64,000 nucleotides of DNA from Gamsiella multidivaricata (lineage: Eukaryota; Mortierellomycota; Mortierellomycetes; Mortierellales; Mortierellaceae): assembly GCF_025024155.1 (NCBI RefSeq), contig NW_026251715.1:1-64000 (forward strand), given 5' to 3'. Made by a program: the position numbers and the translations under genes. Shown piece after piece: positions 32,901-45,300 of this stretch (positions within the stretch are counted from its first letter, which is position 1; each line of letters starts with the position of its first letter). Below the pieces are notes generated by a model. That model searched no databases. It was given only the letters and a program-made list of their open reading frames with translations, and was not told the origin of the DNA.

Positions 32901-35149
32901 GAAAAAAAAAAAAAAAAAAAAGAAAGCAGCGTACTTTAGTATGGTATAGTACTCGTACAGGGATACAGGGAAGGGGAAGGGGGAGGGGAAAGGTCCGTCT
33001 TATTTTTAACGCGTCCATTTTTTCGGTGGGAACAAAACGGATAGTTCCCCCGGTCGTTTTTGTTTCCCATCCATTCAGATGTTCGCCAAAGTCCGTTAGA
33101 ATGTGCTCTCATTTGCATCCAATAACCGCTTTTTGCTCAAGTCTCAATCCAAACGACCCGCTGCAGTGGAGGGAATCATGTCGTGGTGGCGATAGCATCC
33201 AGGCTCTTTCAATATAGCTTCTCCTTCATGCCCCTTCCCTCCCTCCCTTTGCTCTCGCTCCCTGCATGCCATCATCATCAGCAGCAGCATCATCATCCTT
33301 ACGCGCTGGTATTTGCTCACTTAGCTCATTCGCCTCCACCGCAGTAACACCATACATATCTCTGCATCGTTCCCAGGGGGACATGGATCAAGATAGGATA
33401 GATATACCAAGAAAAATGAAGAAAAAACAGCAACAACAACAACTAGAGCTGCCTTTCTTACCGGTACCGCAGATGCCTGCCAGGAATCGGGTCGTGTGGA
33501 ATCACTACGGCTGTCAGATTCTCCGAGATCATGGGCTGAGGACGACACGTTCCTGGGACCGTCTTGTACATCCCTGGCGCCTGTTGTTAGTGAGGTATGA
33601 GAGGAGGCTGCACTGTTTCCTTTGGCCAGGGAGGACGTTGTCGAGGATGCGCCGATCGTGGGGTCATTGATCGAGCCTGTTAACGATACAATACAATACA
33701 AAAGAGGAAGGAACACTTTGGTGTTAGAAAAACGAACGGATTTCCTCTGTGTGTGTGTGTGTGTGTGCGATGGAATGGACGGGGCGATCGGAATATGTGC
33801 TCCGGTCGTCTTTTTCTTTTTTCTTTTTTTGTATGAATTGATGCAGTTGCGCACTGTCTATCGGTCTTCAAAATCATAAAAATATATGAAAGAACTAGAC
33901 TACTTTTTTTGTAGCATGTCTGATCCTGATAAACCTTGACGCGTATCTTTCTTTATCAACAGGGCAAAAAAAAAAACGGAGCGGAGGAGGAAAAAAAAAA
34001 AAAACACACCATAAAGACAAAGAAGATGCCATGGGAAAAAAAAGAGAGCGTAATGATAAAGACGCGCGGAGTATGAGGAAAGAAAAGAAACACATGAAAA
34101 GAGAAAAAAAGAAAGAGAGAGAGAGTAGAGATCACGACATTGATACCTGGACACGAATTCAAGGGTATCACAGCATCTGGGCCTGCATAAGAAGGACCAA
34201 TATATAAAAAATAAAAAAAAGAACACACTTACCGTGGTCTGGATGCGGAGATGCCGTTGGCCTAATGGGCGGTGCAGAGGATGAAGGATATATTGCGGAG
34301 GTTGCTCCGGTTTCTGTGGATGTGAGTGAGGTGGAGAGAGCGGTGAAGGAGGACGTTGGCGATATGACAGCTGGCTGTGTTTTGCTTTCAGGTTTCGCAG
34401 GCGTAGGTGGGCCAGTAATGGACCAGGAAGATTCTCCTGTGCGGGTATTGAAGTAGAAGACTTGTCCGTCGGGTGTTGTCTGGGGCAGCCAAAGGTCGTC
34501 GTTGGTCTGTTACGAGCACAATGTATTCAGCAAATGGCAGGGAGGGGGTGCGTTTTTTTAAAAGAAAGATGTAGGGGAAAGATTGTCTGTTAGTGTCTTT
34601 GCCCAAGGTTCTGTTAGTTCCGATTGCTTGTTTAGAGAATAGAGCGTTTGACCAGTTGCTTTTTGAGGAATATCATTAATATCGCTAATGTCATTTCAAT
34701 TGGGGGGGGGGGGTCGTGTGGGGAAATATGACACAAAGACCCGTCCAAGATGGTAAGGTGGTAAGGTGGCGGTTGAGGGTGAGGGTGGTCGAGGATTCCA
34801 ATGGGATTCAGAACTTGCCGTTTCGTCCGTCGCGTCTGGATCCGAGTCGTCGTCTGCGAGCTCGGCCTGGGAGATCTCCTCGACAAAGTTGGAGGGAAAC
34901 CAGCCACGGGCGTCGTTGCAGAGGCCATACCACCATCCGGACTCGAGCTGGGCGACGACCTGGATCAGATCATCCTTTTGGAAGGAGAGTGAGATGGTCG
35001 CAGGGTCCGTGGACTGGTAGGGGTACAGAGCCCTGACGACGACGAAGGGGTAGGTGTCGTCCGCGGACAGCGGGTGGTGTAATGCCGAGTCCGGTGCTGC
35101 TGCTGCTGCTGCTGTGGCTGTATTGGAGGGGGGTATTGAAGTAAGGTTC

Positions 35150-35192
<43 letters not shown>

Positions 35193-35232
35193 GACGCTGG
35201 AGATGGGGCTCTGTGTGGGCGGAGGGGTCCAT
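29904..35232 (-). CDS. CDC25: Ras guanine-nucleotide exchange factor, SH3-WW-REM-CDC25
   Basis: Activates Ras by GDP/GTP exchange at membranes. Six exons read right to left: 35232-34819, 34506-34233, 34182-34147, 33676-33462, 32890-30503 and 30377-29904; phases join to 1266 residues. Order: poly-Gln (about 14-28), SH3 (about 63-120: VVRALYPYQS, SGWWYGLCND, RGWFPSNFV), WW (about 140-170: DDLWLPQTTPDGQVFYFN, then GESSW), Ser/Thr-rich linker, helical region (about 335-640), REM/RasGEF_N (about 860-1000: FVATFLLTYRSFTTT) and the CDC25 catalytic domain (about 1025-1266: LDPLEFARQLTIMEANCYN, NWGDYRQEL, PCVPFVGVYLTDL, INFYKR, YDMSLALEPR). SH3 plus CDC25 is the Cdc25p/Ste6 layout. Intron 1 fits only a GC-AG pair (GCAAGT donor), and exon 3 is 36 nt. 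The stop is the TAG right after EPRFV. Confidence 0.92.
35146..35194 (-). repeat. (CAA)n encoding poly-Gln in the RasGEF
   Basis: An uninterrupted CAA run (TTG on the + strand) encodes the N-terminal glutamine tract of about 15 residues. Confidence 0.85.
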
Positions 35233-36657
35233 CTGGAGGTGTGGAAGAGTGAAGGTGTGCTGAATCTGAGACCGACAAGGGTGTGAGGCGGTGGTTTGCG
35301 GGGTAGAGCACAGAAATACACAAGAGGCAGACCCAGGACAGAGGATCGAGAGCTGAGGGCGGGACAGAAAGTGTGGATGGGGGAATGGATGAGCACCGTG
35401 GGGCGGTAGGATGTTTGAGCAAGGGGGTGTGTGTGTATGTAGAAGAAAAGAAGAAAACCAGGTGACAGCCCAAAGGAGGAAAGGAGGAGGAGGAGGAGGA
35501 GGGGGACGTGTGGACTGCAGAGGGTATTAAGAGTAGACACAGCGAGGGAGCGGCCTGGCTTTGAGAGAGGAGGGAGGGGCAGAGGGAGGAGTTGAGAGCG
35601 AGGAGAGGACAGAGGAAAGCAGGGAAGGAGGGGAAGAAGAGAAGAGAAGAGAAGGGAGAGAGAGAGAGAGATGGAGATAGAGCGAGAGAGAGCAATGGGA
35701 TACGGATGGACGGGAGGGTCTTCCTCCTTCCTTCCTTCATTCTGGGTGCTGTCTTTCATTTGTCGATTGCACAAACCAGGAGGTACCCGTCCGCCTGTAC
35801 TCTCTCTCTCGTTTTCTTCCTCTGTTCCATTTCACCCGCGACTGTGCAACACCCACTCGCGCCTGAACGAATGATGTTCCTGTCCTTGCGAGACACATTA
35901 GTGGGGGACGACCCCGGGGTCTGTTGTCTCTGTCGCGGGGGCTGGCATTCGTCCGATTGCTGCGTGGGGGTGATGGTTCTTGGTTCTTGGCCCGCCCTCT
36001 CGCCAAGAGCGAGATGGCATCCAACCATCCCCTTGCTTTCCATTCTTAGTCAGAGTACATCTGGACAAGTACATGCCCCATGTGCAGTTGACGACCTGGA
36101 CTGGGATGGTGTGTGTGTGTGTTTATGTGTCTGTGTGTCTGTGTAGGGTGCCCTCGCATGGGCCAGGCCTGGTGGATGGGCACAACACTAGAACCAAAAG
36201 GATATATAAATATATAAAAACTCGCTCCCCCTTTCCGTATTTCCATACGCGACAAATGCGACAAATGCGACAAATGCGACAAGCGCGACAAGTGCGACAG
36301 AAGGACGCGACAGCACGGCCGTACACTCTCCGACACGCGTTTCCCTCCAGCTCCACCCCTCGTCACCGCCTTTTTGTCACCGACTCTATGATATAATCAA
36401 AACCCCTTCCCCCCCCCTCCCTTCCCTCTCTTCCCTTTTCTCTTTCTTCACTCACCTCACTTCTCGCAGCGTAACTCCTCCACACTCCTTGTAGCGTACC
36501 ATCCTCCATCCTTCTTCCCTCCAACTGGAATTGCGCTTTGCTCCTTTGCATGCGCCTGCCTCTGATCTTCTCACGCCCGACCCCCCCTCGTCCTCATCCA
36601 CCCTCCCTCTTCGTTCTCACTCTTCGCCTCTCCAGCAAGATACCATCCTCTGCTGCC
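35233..36657. other. Divergent intergenic region, RasGEF and GH31 gene
   Basis: About 1.4 kb containing both promoters. GA-rich 5' flank of the RasGEF (35470-35700), a GT run near 36107-36145, a 9-bp tandem array at 36249-36293, and a CT-rich leader before the GH31 ATG. No gene is seen. Confidence 0.55.
36249..36293 (+). repeat. 9-bp tandem repeat GCGACAAAT, five copies
   Basis: Three perfect units and two with one or two changes (GCGACAAGC, GCGACAAGT), ending about 365 bp before the GH31 ATG. Confidence 0.85.
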
Positions 36658-39600
36658 ATGGCTACTTCTAGATCCACCGGTGCAAGGGCCCTGGCCACCG
36701 CCGCCGCTACCCCCAGTTCCCCGCCTACAGCCGACTACAAAGTCCTCTCCTCGAATCCGTCTCTTCAGCCTGAACAAGACTCAGGTCCATGGCGAGTGCC
36801 CCTCGACCAATCAGACCAGGTCCGTCTTCAGCTCGGTCTCGCCAGAGAGGCAAAGCATGGCTCTGCCTACGGCCCCGATCCCAAGTTACTGGACATGAGG
36901 TTCAAGGCTCAGTCACCCTCAAGACTTCTTCTCGAGATAGAGAATGCACACCGTCGAGCCTGGAAGGTCCCCGAGTCCATCGTCCCCCGATTTCCTCCCA
37001 AGCAAGCCCTCAATCGTAATCAATCTGGCCAATTAGAACAAGCTTTGGATTACGAAGTTGTTTGGAACGACCGTGGGTCCTTTGCTTTCACTGTCGTGAG
37101 AAAGGCCACGGGTGAAAAGCTGTTCGATACCTCCTCCTTGGGATTGACCATGTCGGATCAGTACCTGGAGCTCTCGACCCGCCTAGTCGGTGGATCGACC
37201 CACGGACAGGCCGCCAATCTCTTTGGTCTAGGCGAGAACGTTGGTCCATTGCGTCATAAGACAGGGACGACCACTACGCTTTGGGCGCGCGACAGCCCCT
37301 GCAAACCCAACATTAACCTCTACGGATCCCATCCTTTTTACATGGAGATCCTGCCCTCTGGAGCGGCCCACGGTGTTGTAAGTACCAAATTGTTACTTGA
37401 TGGAGATGGCTCTGTATCATCATCATACGTGCGTCATTGGGCGAGTTCACGACGACTTGGCCAATTCGCCGTGGTCGACCCCCCCTTGGGGGGGGGGGGG
37501 TCTTGGAAAAAAGTAGTCGTCGTCATCATTGTGTGAGGATGGCTGCATCCTATCTCCGTCAATCGCTGTATCTCTTGCCCAAACATTTTTTTTTTGTTCA
37601 GATAAGGAGGACCCACGAGTGGGCACAGAATATGTAGATCTGAATGCAATATCTGGCATCGAATTTCTTTCTGCTGACGATGGTCTTTTTTTTTTTAGCT
37701 GCTGATGAGCTCCAATGGGATGGACATCATTCTCTCGCCCAAGGGCGACCAACTGACCTACAAAGTCATCGGAGGCACCATTGAGCTCTACATCTTCACG
37801 GGCCCCACGCCTCAGCAGGTCATCCAACAATACACCGAGCTCATCGGTCGGCCCTGCATGATCCCCTATTACGCTCAGGGATTCCACATCTGTCGGTGGG
37901 GCTACAATACCCTCGACAAGGTCAAGACCATCGTCTCCAACTTTGAAAAGAACTTGGTGCCCCTCGAGGCCATGTGGATCGATATCGAGTAAAGGATGAA
38001 TGCATTTTTTTTTTTTTTTTTTGCGCCGTGCTTCTTATTATCTATACTATCTCAATTTTTGCAGTTTATTCATTTTCTCTGCTAACCCGTCCTCTTTTTT
38101 TTTTTTTTTTTTTTCTGATGCTGATGCTCTGCTGGATACAGTTATATGAAGGACTACAAATGCTTCACCTTTGACGAGGAACGGTTCCCAATCAAGCAAC
38201 TAGCAGAGTACGTGGACGAATTGCATTCTCAGGACCAACATATGGTCATGATCCTCGATCCAGGCATCAAGGTCCAGTACCAGCGCGGTCTCTATGAACC
38301 CTACGACGAGGGTGTCGACAAGAACCTCTTCATCAAGAGACGGGTCACCAAGCTAGAGGAGACCGAAGACGGAACAAAATACCATGACGGCGATCTGGTC
38401 GATTTCGTCGGCAAGGTCTGGCCAGGCAAGACCACGTTCCCGGACTGGTTTCATCCCGAGGCTCAGGCTTACTGGACAAAACACATTGGTCAGTGGTGCC
38501 GTCAGGTGCCCTTGGACGGGATCTGGATCGATATGAACGAGGCCGCCAGTTTCCATGACGGCGACTGCTCGCATATCGAATCTTCAGAAGATCGTCCTGT
38601 GCGTGTCTCGGATTTTGCACTGGCCGAGGCCGATGATGAGGAGGGCGAGGCCGTGGTCGAAGGCGGCGGCAAAGTGCAGCAGCCTCAGCATGCGGGTTCC
38701 CGCACCAAGAAACAACAGGACAAGGAAACCGTTGTCCGCCCACTCGAGTCCGCGCAGCCCAAGGAGACCATCGCCATGCATGAACACCAATACGAGGAGA
38801 AACATGATCCTCACTATCTGGAGAGACAGCAGTCTGGCGGCGAGTCCCTACCGATGCACAGGAACCATGAGGGCCAAGAACCCAGACCCAATGTGGTCTA
38901 CGCTAACGCGAAGCAGCCTCCATACCGTATCAACAACAACAACGAACACGCGGATCTCGAATACCGGACCATTTCTCCCGACGCTCTGCACCACGGTGGT
39001 GTCACAGAGTACGATGCCCACAACCTCTATGGCCACATGGAAGGTATTGCCACTTATAAGGCCATCCGAGAACTGCAGCCGACGCGGAAACCGTTCGTCC
39101 TCTCACGTAGTACCTTCCCGGGCTCTGGTCGCTTCGTCTGCAAATGGAATGGCGATAACTGGTCGACCGAATACGACATGAAGCAATCCATCCCCGGGTT
39201 ATTGAACTTCCAGTTCTTTGGTATCAGCATGATCGGCGCCGATATCGGAGGGTTCGGTGACACCGCGTCGGAGGAGCTCCTGATCCGTTGGCATCAACTA
39301 GGCTCGTTCTACCCCTTCATGCGGAACCACAACTGTCTGAACAACCCCCCACAGGAACCCTATGTGACCAAGGACCTGTTGGAGGTCAGTCAGAATTACA
39401 TTGAGATGCGCTACAGACTGCTGCCGTACTGGTACACCCTCTTCTATCGAGCCCATCAAGACGGTCGGATGGTCTGCTCGCCCGTGTGGATTCTGGACCC
39501 CAGGGATGAAAACCTGCTCGTGAACGATACACAGTTCCTGGTCGGAGAATCCATCCTAGTCTCACCTGTGCTGAAGCTCAAGCAAAAGACTGTCAAGGCT

Positions 39601-40419
39601 CGATTCCCGGCGGGACGATGGTACAATTTACACACAGGTGCACTGGAGGTGCTTGTGCCCCGTAGGACGGACGATACCGCCCAGGGTAGTGTGAGCCAGG
39701 TCTATGAGATGGATGCGCCCCTGAAAAAGATCCCTGTCCATGTCTGCGGAGGAAACATCCTGCCCCGTGCTGGCATTCCAGCCGGAGAATTCATCCGGAC
39801 GACGACCCAGGTCCGGAAGGCGCCTTTGGAGGTCTTGGTGGCATTGGATGAAACAGAGTGTGCTCGTGGAGAATACTATCATGACGACGACTCTCTTCAG
39901 GCCGCGGACGGCACGCTCGTCAAATTCGAGGCACGCCCTGGAATGCTGACCATGACCTCCTTGGCCGCGGAAGCTCTTGTGGACCCATTGAAGGCGCCCC
40001 CTCGTGGTGCTCGTTCTAGTGCTAGTGCTGTTGCTGCTTCTACAGAGGACGACAGCGGACTGTGTGTGCCACAGGGAAGGAGCGATTTGAGGCCTACGTT
40101 TGTACAGTCGGTCGTCGTGTGGGGAGTGGGCATGGACCCTGTGGTGGCGGGCAAGGTCCCAAAGAACCAGGGCGCAGCAGCGTCCTCGAGTCAGGTGGAG
40201 GCACACCAGGTCCGAGTATCGATCGTGAGCGCAGTCCCACCCGAGACAGAGACTTTGCAGCATCAGCGCGAGTTGAGCGCGGTGCCTGCAGAAGACTTGG
40301 CTGTCGAATGGGATGCTTCAAGGGCGCAGCTCGTGGTTCGATTCAAGGCGCCTGAAGGACTCAAGATCCGCGGTGACCAGGCACTGGAGATTGACTGGAC
40401 GGAGGCGCTTGTTGCGTAG
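36658..40419 (+). CDS. Glycoside hydrolase family 31 alpha-glucosidase
   Basis: Retaining alpha-glucosidase-type enzyme. Exons 36658-37377, 37699-37988 and 38142-40419 give 1095 residues. GH31 landmarks: LFGLGENVGP, the barrel start PYYAQGFHICRWGYN, MWIDIDYMKDYKCFTFDEERF, the nucleophile Asp (about 467) in GIWIDMNEAASF, the acid/base Asp (about 675) in KWNGDNWS, then GADIGGFGDTASEELLIRWHQLG, FYPFMRNHN and a beta-sandwich C-terminus (VHVCGGNILP). Between WIDMNEAASFHDGDC and NLYGHMEG lies an extra charged, Gln-rich stretch of about 140 residues. No convincing signal peptide follows the ATG at 36658 (CTGCCATGG context); an in-frame ATG at 36550 would add 36 residues and is not excluded. Whether it is a secreted maltase or an intracellular/ER enzyme (glucosidase II-like) cannot be decided here. 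Confidence 0.93.
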
Positions 40420-40770
40420 ACAGGATGGATAGAGTACCATTTTGTTATACAATAAATAGACTCTCGTATTCCCTTAATAACGACCATGGGAGGTAAAAAA
40501 TGAACGGTACGAAAGCAGCAAGACTCCTTTATTTTATTAATATTGCAGGCGGTTCTCGCGCGACGCGTCCTGTTTGTTCCACATGCCATTCCGCGTTACA
40601 CGCAGGGGACTCAATATCCACATAGAAAGGGCTATTAGATCCAACAGAGCCAACTAAAGAAAGTATAATTCTAGTCGTTTGTTTTTTTTTTAATTGAATC
40701 AAGGACTTTTTGATTTTTAGAGCTGATTTTTTAGTCCAGGGATAAAGGGATAACGGAGAGGGAAAACAAT
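40420..40770. other. Convergent intergenic region, GH31 and ETFB 3' ends
   Basis: Short 3' flanks only. AATAAA at 40452-40457 lies 33 nt after the GH31 stop and is a candidate poly(A) signal. Confidence 0.6.
40452..40457 (+). terminator. Candidate poly(A) signal AATAAA of the GH31 gene
   Basis: Consensus match 33 nt beyond the stop codon. Confidence 0.4.
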
Positions 40771-42006
40771 TTACAGGACCTTGGCCTCGTTTTTCAGCTT
40801 GTCGACCAAGTCATCGACGCTCTCGACAAGCTTGCCTCCCTGTCTCTTGGGGGGCTCGGAAACCTTCAAGATCTCGATGCGGGGCTTGATATCAACAGCC
40901 AAATCTGCGACAGTGAACTTGGCCAAGGGCTTCTTCTTGGCCTTCATGATGTTGGGAAGCGAAGCATATCTAGGGACATTGAGACTAGAGGGATCGAGCG
41001 TAAAAAAAAAAAAAAAAAAAAAAAAAGAATTATACGTTAGAGACAGAGAGATCGTGGAATGCATAGAAATGTCAACCTTGCCCTGAGATAACCTGTTGTG
41101 CACCGTAAAACAGGGATATAGATCGCCTTGACTTACCGGAGATCAGTGGTGAGAATAGCAGGGAGAGGAGTCTTGACAGTCTCGACACCCCCATCGACCT
41201 CACGGGTGACGGTCATGGCCTTCTCGCTGAGCTCGACCTTGGAGGCAAAAGTGGCCTGTATTGCGTTGACATACGAAAACGAGTTGGATCAGTAGGGGTG
41301 ACTCAATTAAGATATCAGATCGCTCCAATACGACTTTCATCGATCTCTCCCTATACGTTGTAGAACGTCGTCCATGAATGTACTATCCGTGGTGTGTGCC
41401 TGGGTTGTCTATGCTGTATCGCCATTCGTCAATGTTGAGACTGAGGTCCAATGCCGTGTAGCTGACTGGGATGGCACCAATGATGCGAGACACCGTTCCT
41501 GGAAATTGTCGTGCCCTGATTTTTCACACGCCTTTGAACAAAAAGAATCATTCATTATTCTTTACCTGGGGCCAGTTCAGGAGTCCAGCGAGCATCTGTC
41601 CAGTCTGGTTCGAGTCGTCATCGATGGCCTGCTTGCCCAAGATCACCATATCGGGCTTCTCCTTCTCCACAACCGCCTTCAGCAGCTTGGCGACGGCCAG
41701 GGGCTGCAGCTCATCATTGGTCTCGACATGAATAGCCCTGTCAGCGCCCATGGCCAATGCCGTCCTGAGAGTTTCCTGCGATTTGGTGGGGCCGCAAGAG
41801 ACAACGATGACCTCAGCATTGCCCTTGGACTTGGCGAGGGCCTCCTTGATCTGAATGGCCTGCTCTGTTCCGATCTCATCAAAGGGGTTCATCGAGTGCT
41901 TCACATTGGCGGTCTCGACGGCTGTGCCCGCAGCGTTGACGCGGATCTTGACAGCGTAGTCGACGACGCGCTTGCAAGCGACGAGGATGCGAAGGTTGGA
42001 GGACAT
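40771..42006 (-). CDS. ETFB: Electron transfer flavoprotein beta subunit
   Basis: Mitochondrial matrix subunit that with ETF alpha carries electrons from acyl-CoA and other dehydrogenases to ETF-ubiquinone oxidoreductase. Exons 42006-41566, 41255-41137 and 40984-40771 give 257 residues, the usual length. Motifs: [16 protein letters not shown] at the N-terminus, [55 protein letters not shown] (AMP/FAD-contact region), [30 protein letters not shown] and a C-terminal [14 protein letters not shown]. The second exon starts in phase 0 with ATFASKVEL. As in other ETF beta proteins there is no cleavable presequence. Confidence 0.98.
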
Positions 42007-42369
42007 TGTTGGCGGGTGTTGTCTTGGGGAGAAGAGGAGAAGAGGGGTAGAGAGGAGAGTGATTTAGGAAAAGAGGGTTTGATGGGAGGGAGACGAAAGA
42101 GGGAAAGGAAAAAGATGGAGATCAGTTACCCCGGGTGCAGTATTCGTGGTGCGGAGAAAGGACAAACACCCGTCACGTGAAAATAAGCTGTTGGAAACAC
42201 GCGCGTGTTCGTGAGGACCAAAAAAAAAAAAAAAAAAGTTGCGGTGCTCCATTGTCCATTGAGGGATGGTCTATTACATATGATTAGGATTGAAGCTATG
42301 GTGTAGGTATAGTGCAGTGTGTCATGAGCTCTACGCACTTGAGTATTAGGCAGCGAGGGACCATTCAGT
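42007..42369. other. Spacer between CCH1 stop and ETFB start
   Basis: The 363 bp hold the ETFB 5' region (same strand as CCH1). Purine-rich near 42010-42110 with an A17 run at about 42220-42236. No gene is seen. Confidence 0.6.
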
Positions 42370-45300
42370 TCATTTGCCTTGTGTAGAGTGCCGTCGAGAG
42401 TCGAGATGGCTGTTGTGGTTTGCCAGGGCTTCATCTTGCTCTCTTATCTGATCCTGCAACATGTCTATCATTTTCCAGCGTATAATAAATTGCTTAGTAT
42501 CACAAAAATAGCAAGTGTGTACTGCAACGATAAACCAAAACCAAAACCAAAACCAAAACCAAAGCACTTACTAAACCAGGTCGATCCTTCGAAAACGAAA
42601 CCCGATGTTGGGGATCCCATCCGCGGATCCATCGCGTAGTCCGAAATATCCGATTGTGCAGACGTGCGATTGTAAGAGTCCCTCCTAGATGTTAGAAGTT
42701 GAGGGAAGAGTGTATGAGTATGTAACTCATAGATCTTACGTATTCCTTTCTCCAAGTATTACCACTTACTCGTACGATTCCCATCCATTCGACTCGTTAG
42801 AGCCGATCGAGAGCATCGTATTAGTGGAATATACTCCAACAGGGGATAGATCATCATCTGAAGGAAAACTGGAATGGCCCTTTGAAAAGTCTAGAATGGG
42901 CGAAGGGATGAATGAGGATCGACCGCTCGGAGAGGAGCTCAGCATGGGTGAAGTGTCCTGACGGAAATGGCGTTCGTTTCCGACCGAGGTGTCGATGACG
43001 ATCCGAGGCACCTCTGGGCGCAGCCGCGAGTTTTGCTTGGCCCGACGTTGCTTCAAAAAATTGCGCCGGGCCACGATGGTGAGGAGCAGGTTATGAATCG
43101 TCTCGCGAGCGACAGCGGCCTTGACCTCCTTGACACGCTCATTTCGCGTCAGAAACTCCTCCATGCTACTCATGATTTAGTAATAAAAATAGTCAGGAAC
43201 GAGGACCAATTCCTGTTAAAACATAAAACATTACAAGAGCATAGTGAAGTGTGAAGTGGGGCCATTCCCATATGATCTTACCCAAGTGCCTGCTCAATAT
43301 CCACCAGAGTGAACGAAAGGATATCCAAAGTGCTGTAAAATGAAACCCCACGGCTAGTACAGGTCGCCAACGCTTCCTTGTAAACAAGGTTGTAGATCTT
43401 TCGACGATGGTACACGTCCATGGTGTCAATCCTGGACAGTGTCTGCTGAAGTCCCTGGAGGTCCAGATGGGCATCCAGCTTGTTCTGCTTTTCACCTGAT
43501 GCGCTAGTTTCGGACTCGGATATGGTAATCGGGACAGTCTTTGGAGAAGGTCCAGCGCCCTGAGGGCTTTTGGCAGCAGACAGACTTGGACTAATGGATA
43601 ATCGATTCATTCGGCGATTGGACCCCAGACCGAGTACAGACCGATGCGACGTGGATCCGTTTTGAGCTGACGGCGAAGGAGGCGCGTGCAGATGATTTGG
43701 ACCCCCGTTGCCTGATGAGGAACGTTGTTCTGAAGGGCTGGAGGAAAAAGAGTATGCCTTGACAAGGTTGGGTGTACTGAACTCTGGTTGCTTGTACACT
43801 CTTGTGCAAAATCGTCCTTCTAGTGATCGCAGCAATTTTGAAAGGTGCTTGGGATCAATGTAGCCAGTGCCCCTTGGATCAAACTTGGCCCACGTCATTT
43901 TGAAGTTCCTCAAATCCTCTCGTGTAATCAAGGTCGTCAGCGAATCCTGCTGATATGCAAAGGAAAAGTTGCTGATAATGACGGCGATAAACATGTTGAG
44001 CAGGATGTATGTGCAAACAATGTAAAACGATAGGAACATAAAATACGCCCATGGCTGTGATCCACAGTCACCGTCCAGATATGATGTCCTACTCGGGGTA
44101 CAATTGGGCGGTTCCACCATCATGTCGTGCATAACAAAGTCCCAGTTTTCTCCAGTAGTCATGCGGATCAGCATCAGCATCGTGTTCCCGAACGAGCCAA
44201 AATTGGCAAGTCCCGTAGTCGAGGGGCCGAGACGCGTCATACCAAAGAGCTCGCGGAACATGATAGCATACACGGTAAAAACTACCATGAATACTGCCGT
44301 GATATTGAGGATAGATCCCAATGCAATCCTATATCATGAAAAAAAGGTATTCAGATACCGATAGTTTCTCGCATGTTCATAACCAAAAAAGTCCTGTTCA
44401 ACTTACACCAATGCCCGGAAAAGGACTTGAAGAGAATCGATTCTTTGCGCCAATCGAAACGATATGGTGATCAGCAGGAACTTTTCCAGCCTCAAGGTCC
44501 ACAGCTAAGATGCCATAATAGAGAGCCAACGGCATTAAATTCATTTGTTGGTATCATCGATCGAGAACACCCAGGGGCAACAAAGCAGGCGATCCGGAGT
44601 CCTTGTACCTCGTGTCCGATGAAGCGTGGAATAAGTGTGATCAATGCCAAGGTAGTAATGGCAAGGTCGTAGAGGTTCCAGCGCGACAACCGCCATTTGT
44701 GGAACCCGTACCCAGTAATTTTGATCATGATTTCCATTGAATAAAGGCCCAGGAAGATGAAGTACGATATATCTATTCCCAGAGCGAAGCAATGGTCCTT
44801 TAGTAAATTGCCGTCTGCGAGAGGTTGGAAGAGCAGATTAAAAGACATATCGAGAAGCCTTACCCTGAATGTCGGTCAGTAGCTGCGGTTGGCCATAGTG
44901 CTGCGAGGCTATCAGGCATACGTTTAGCACCAGAATTACAGTCATGATCCGCCAGAGAATACCCTTCTTCTCAATCACTAGGTCGTAGCAAAAGGCTCTG
45001 ATACGATTCTGGGGCCTTGCAGGGGTGGCAGTCGGCTTGATCAACCGAAGCTGCCGCCGGAGATCGATCCAGCGACGTTGTTCCACAGTCAAGAGCGAGA
45101 TTCCGTTCCATGTCTTGAACGTCTCCAAGATAACACCGATAAAGACTTGCACAAAGATGATCGAGCCGACCAGCATGAAGACCAAAAAGTAGAATGAGTT
45201 GAAACGGTTGGGTTCGTCCGGCTGGATGTACGGTTGTTCTCCTAGATAATCGGGAACCGCGCGACCGGACTGCAAGACTAAAACCCATCCTTCCTGTGAG

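Noticed and set aside
34696..34818. Reading the SH3 exon straight on to a stop as a separate small SH3 protein
   Set aside because: The GC-AG junction in phase 0 gives a continuous SH3-WW-CDC25 protein, a known layout, and the read-through is proline-rich and then ends in a G-run artefact-like tract.
36249..36293. Short regularly spaced repeats considered as a CRISPR-like array
   Set aside because: The units are contiguous 9-mers with no spacers, in a eukaryotic genome.
40984..41103. Extending the ETFB last exon upstream to an earlier Met
   Set aside because: The extra residues come from the poly-T intron. The acceptor at 40985 continues the conserved [15 protein letters not shown].
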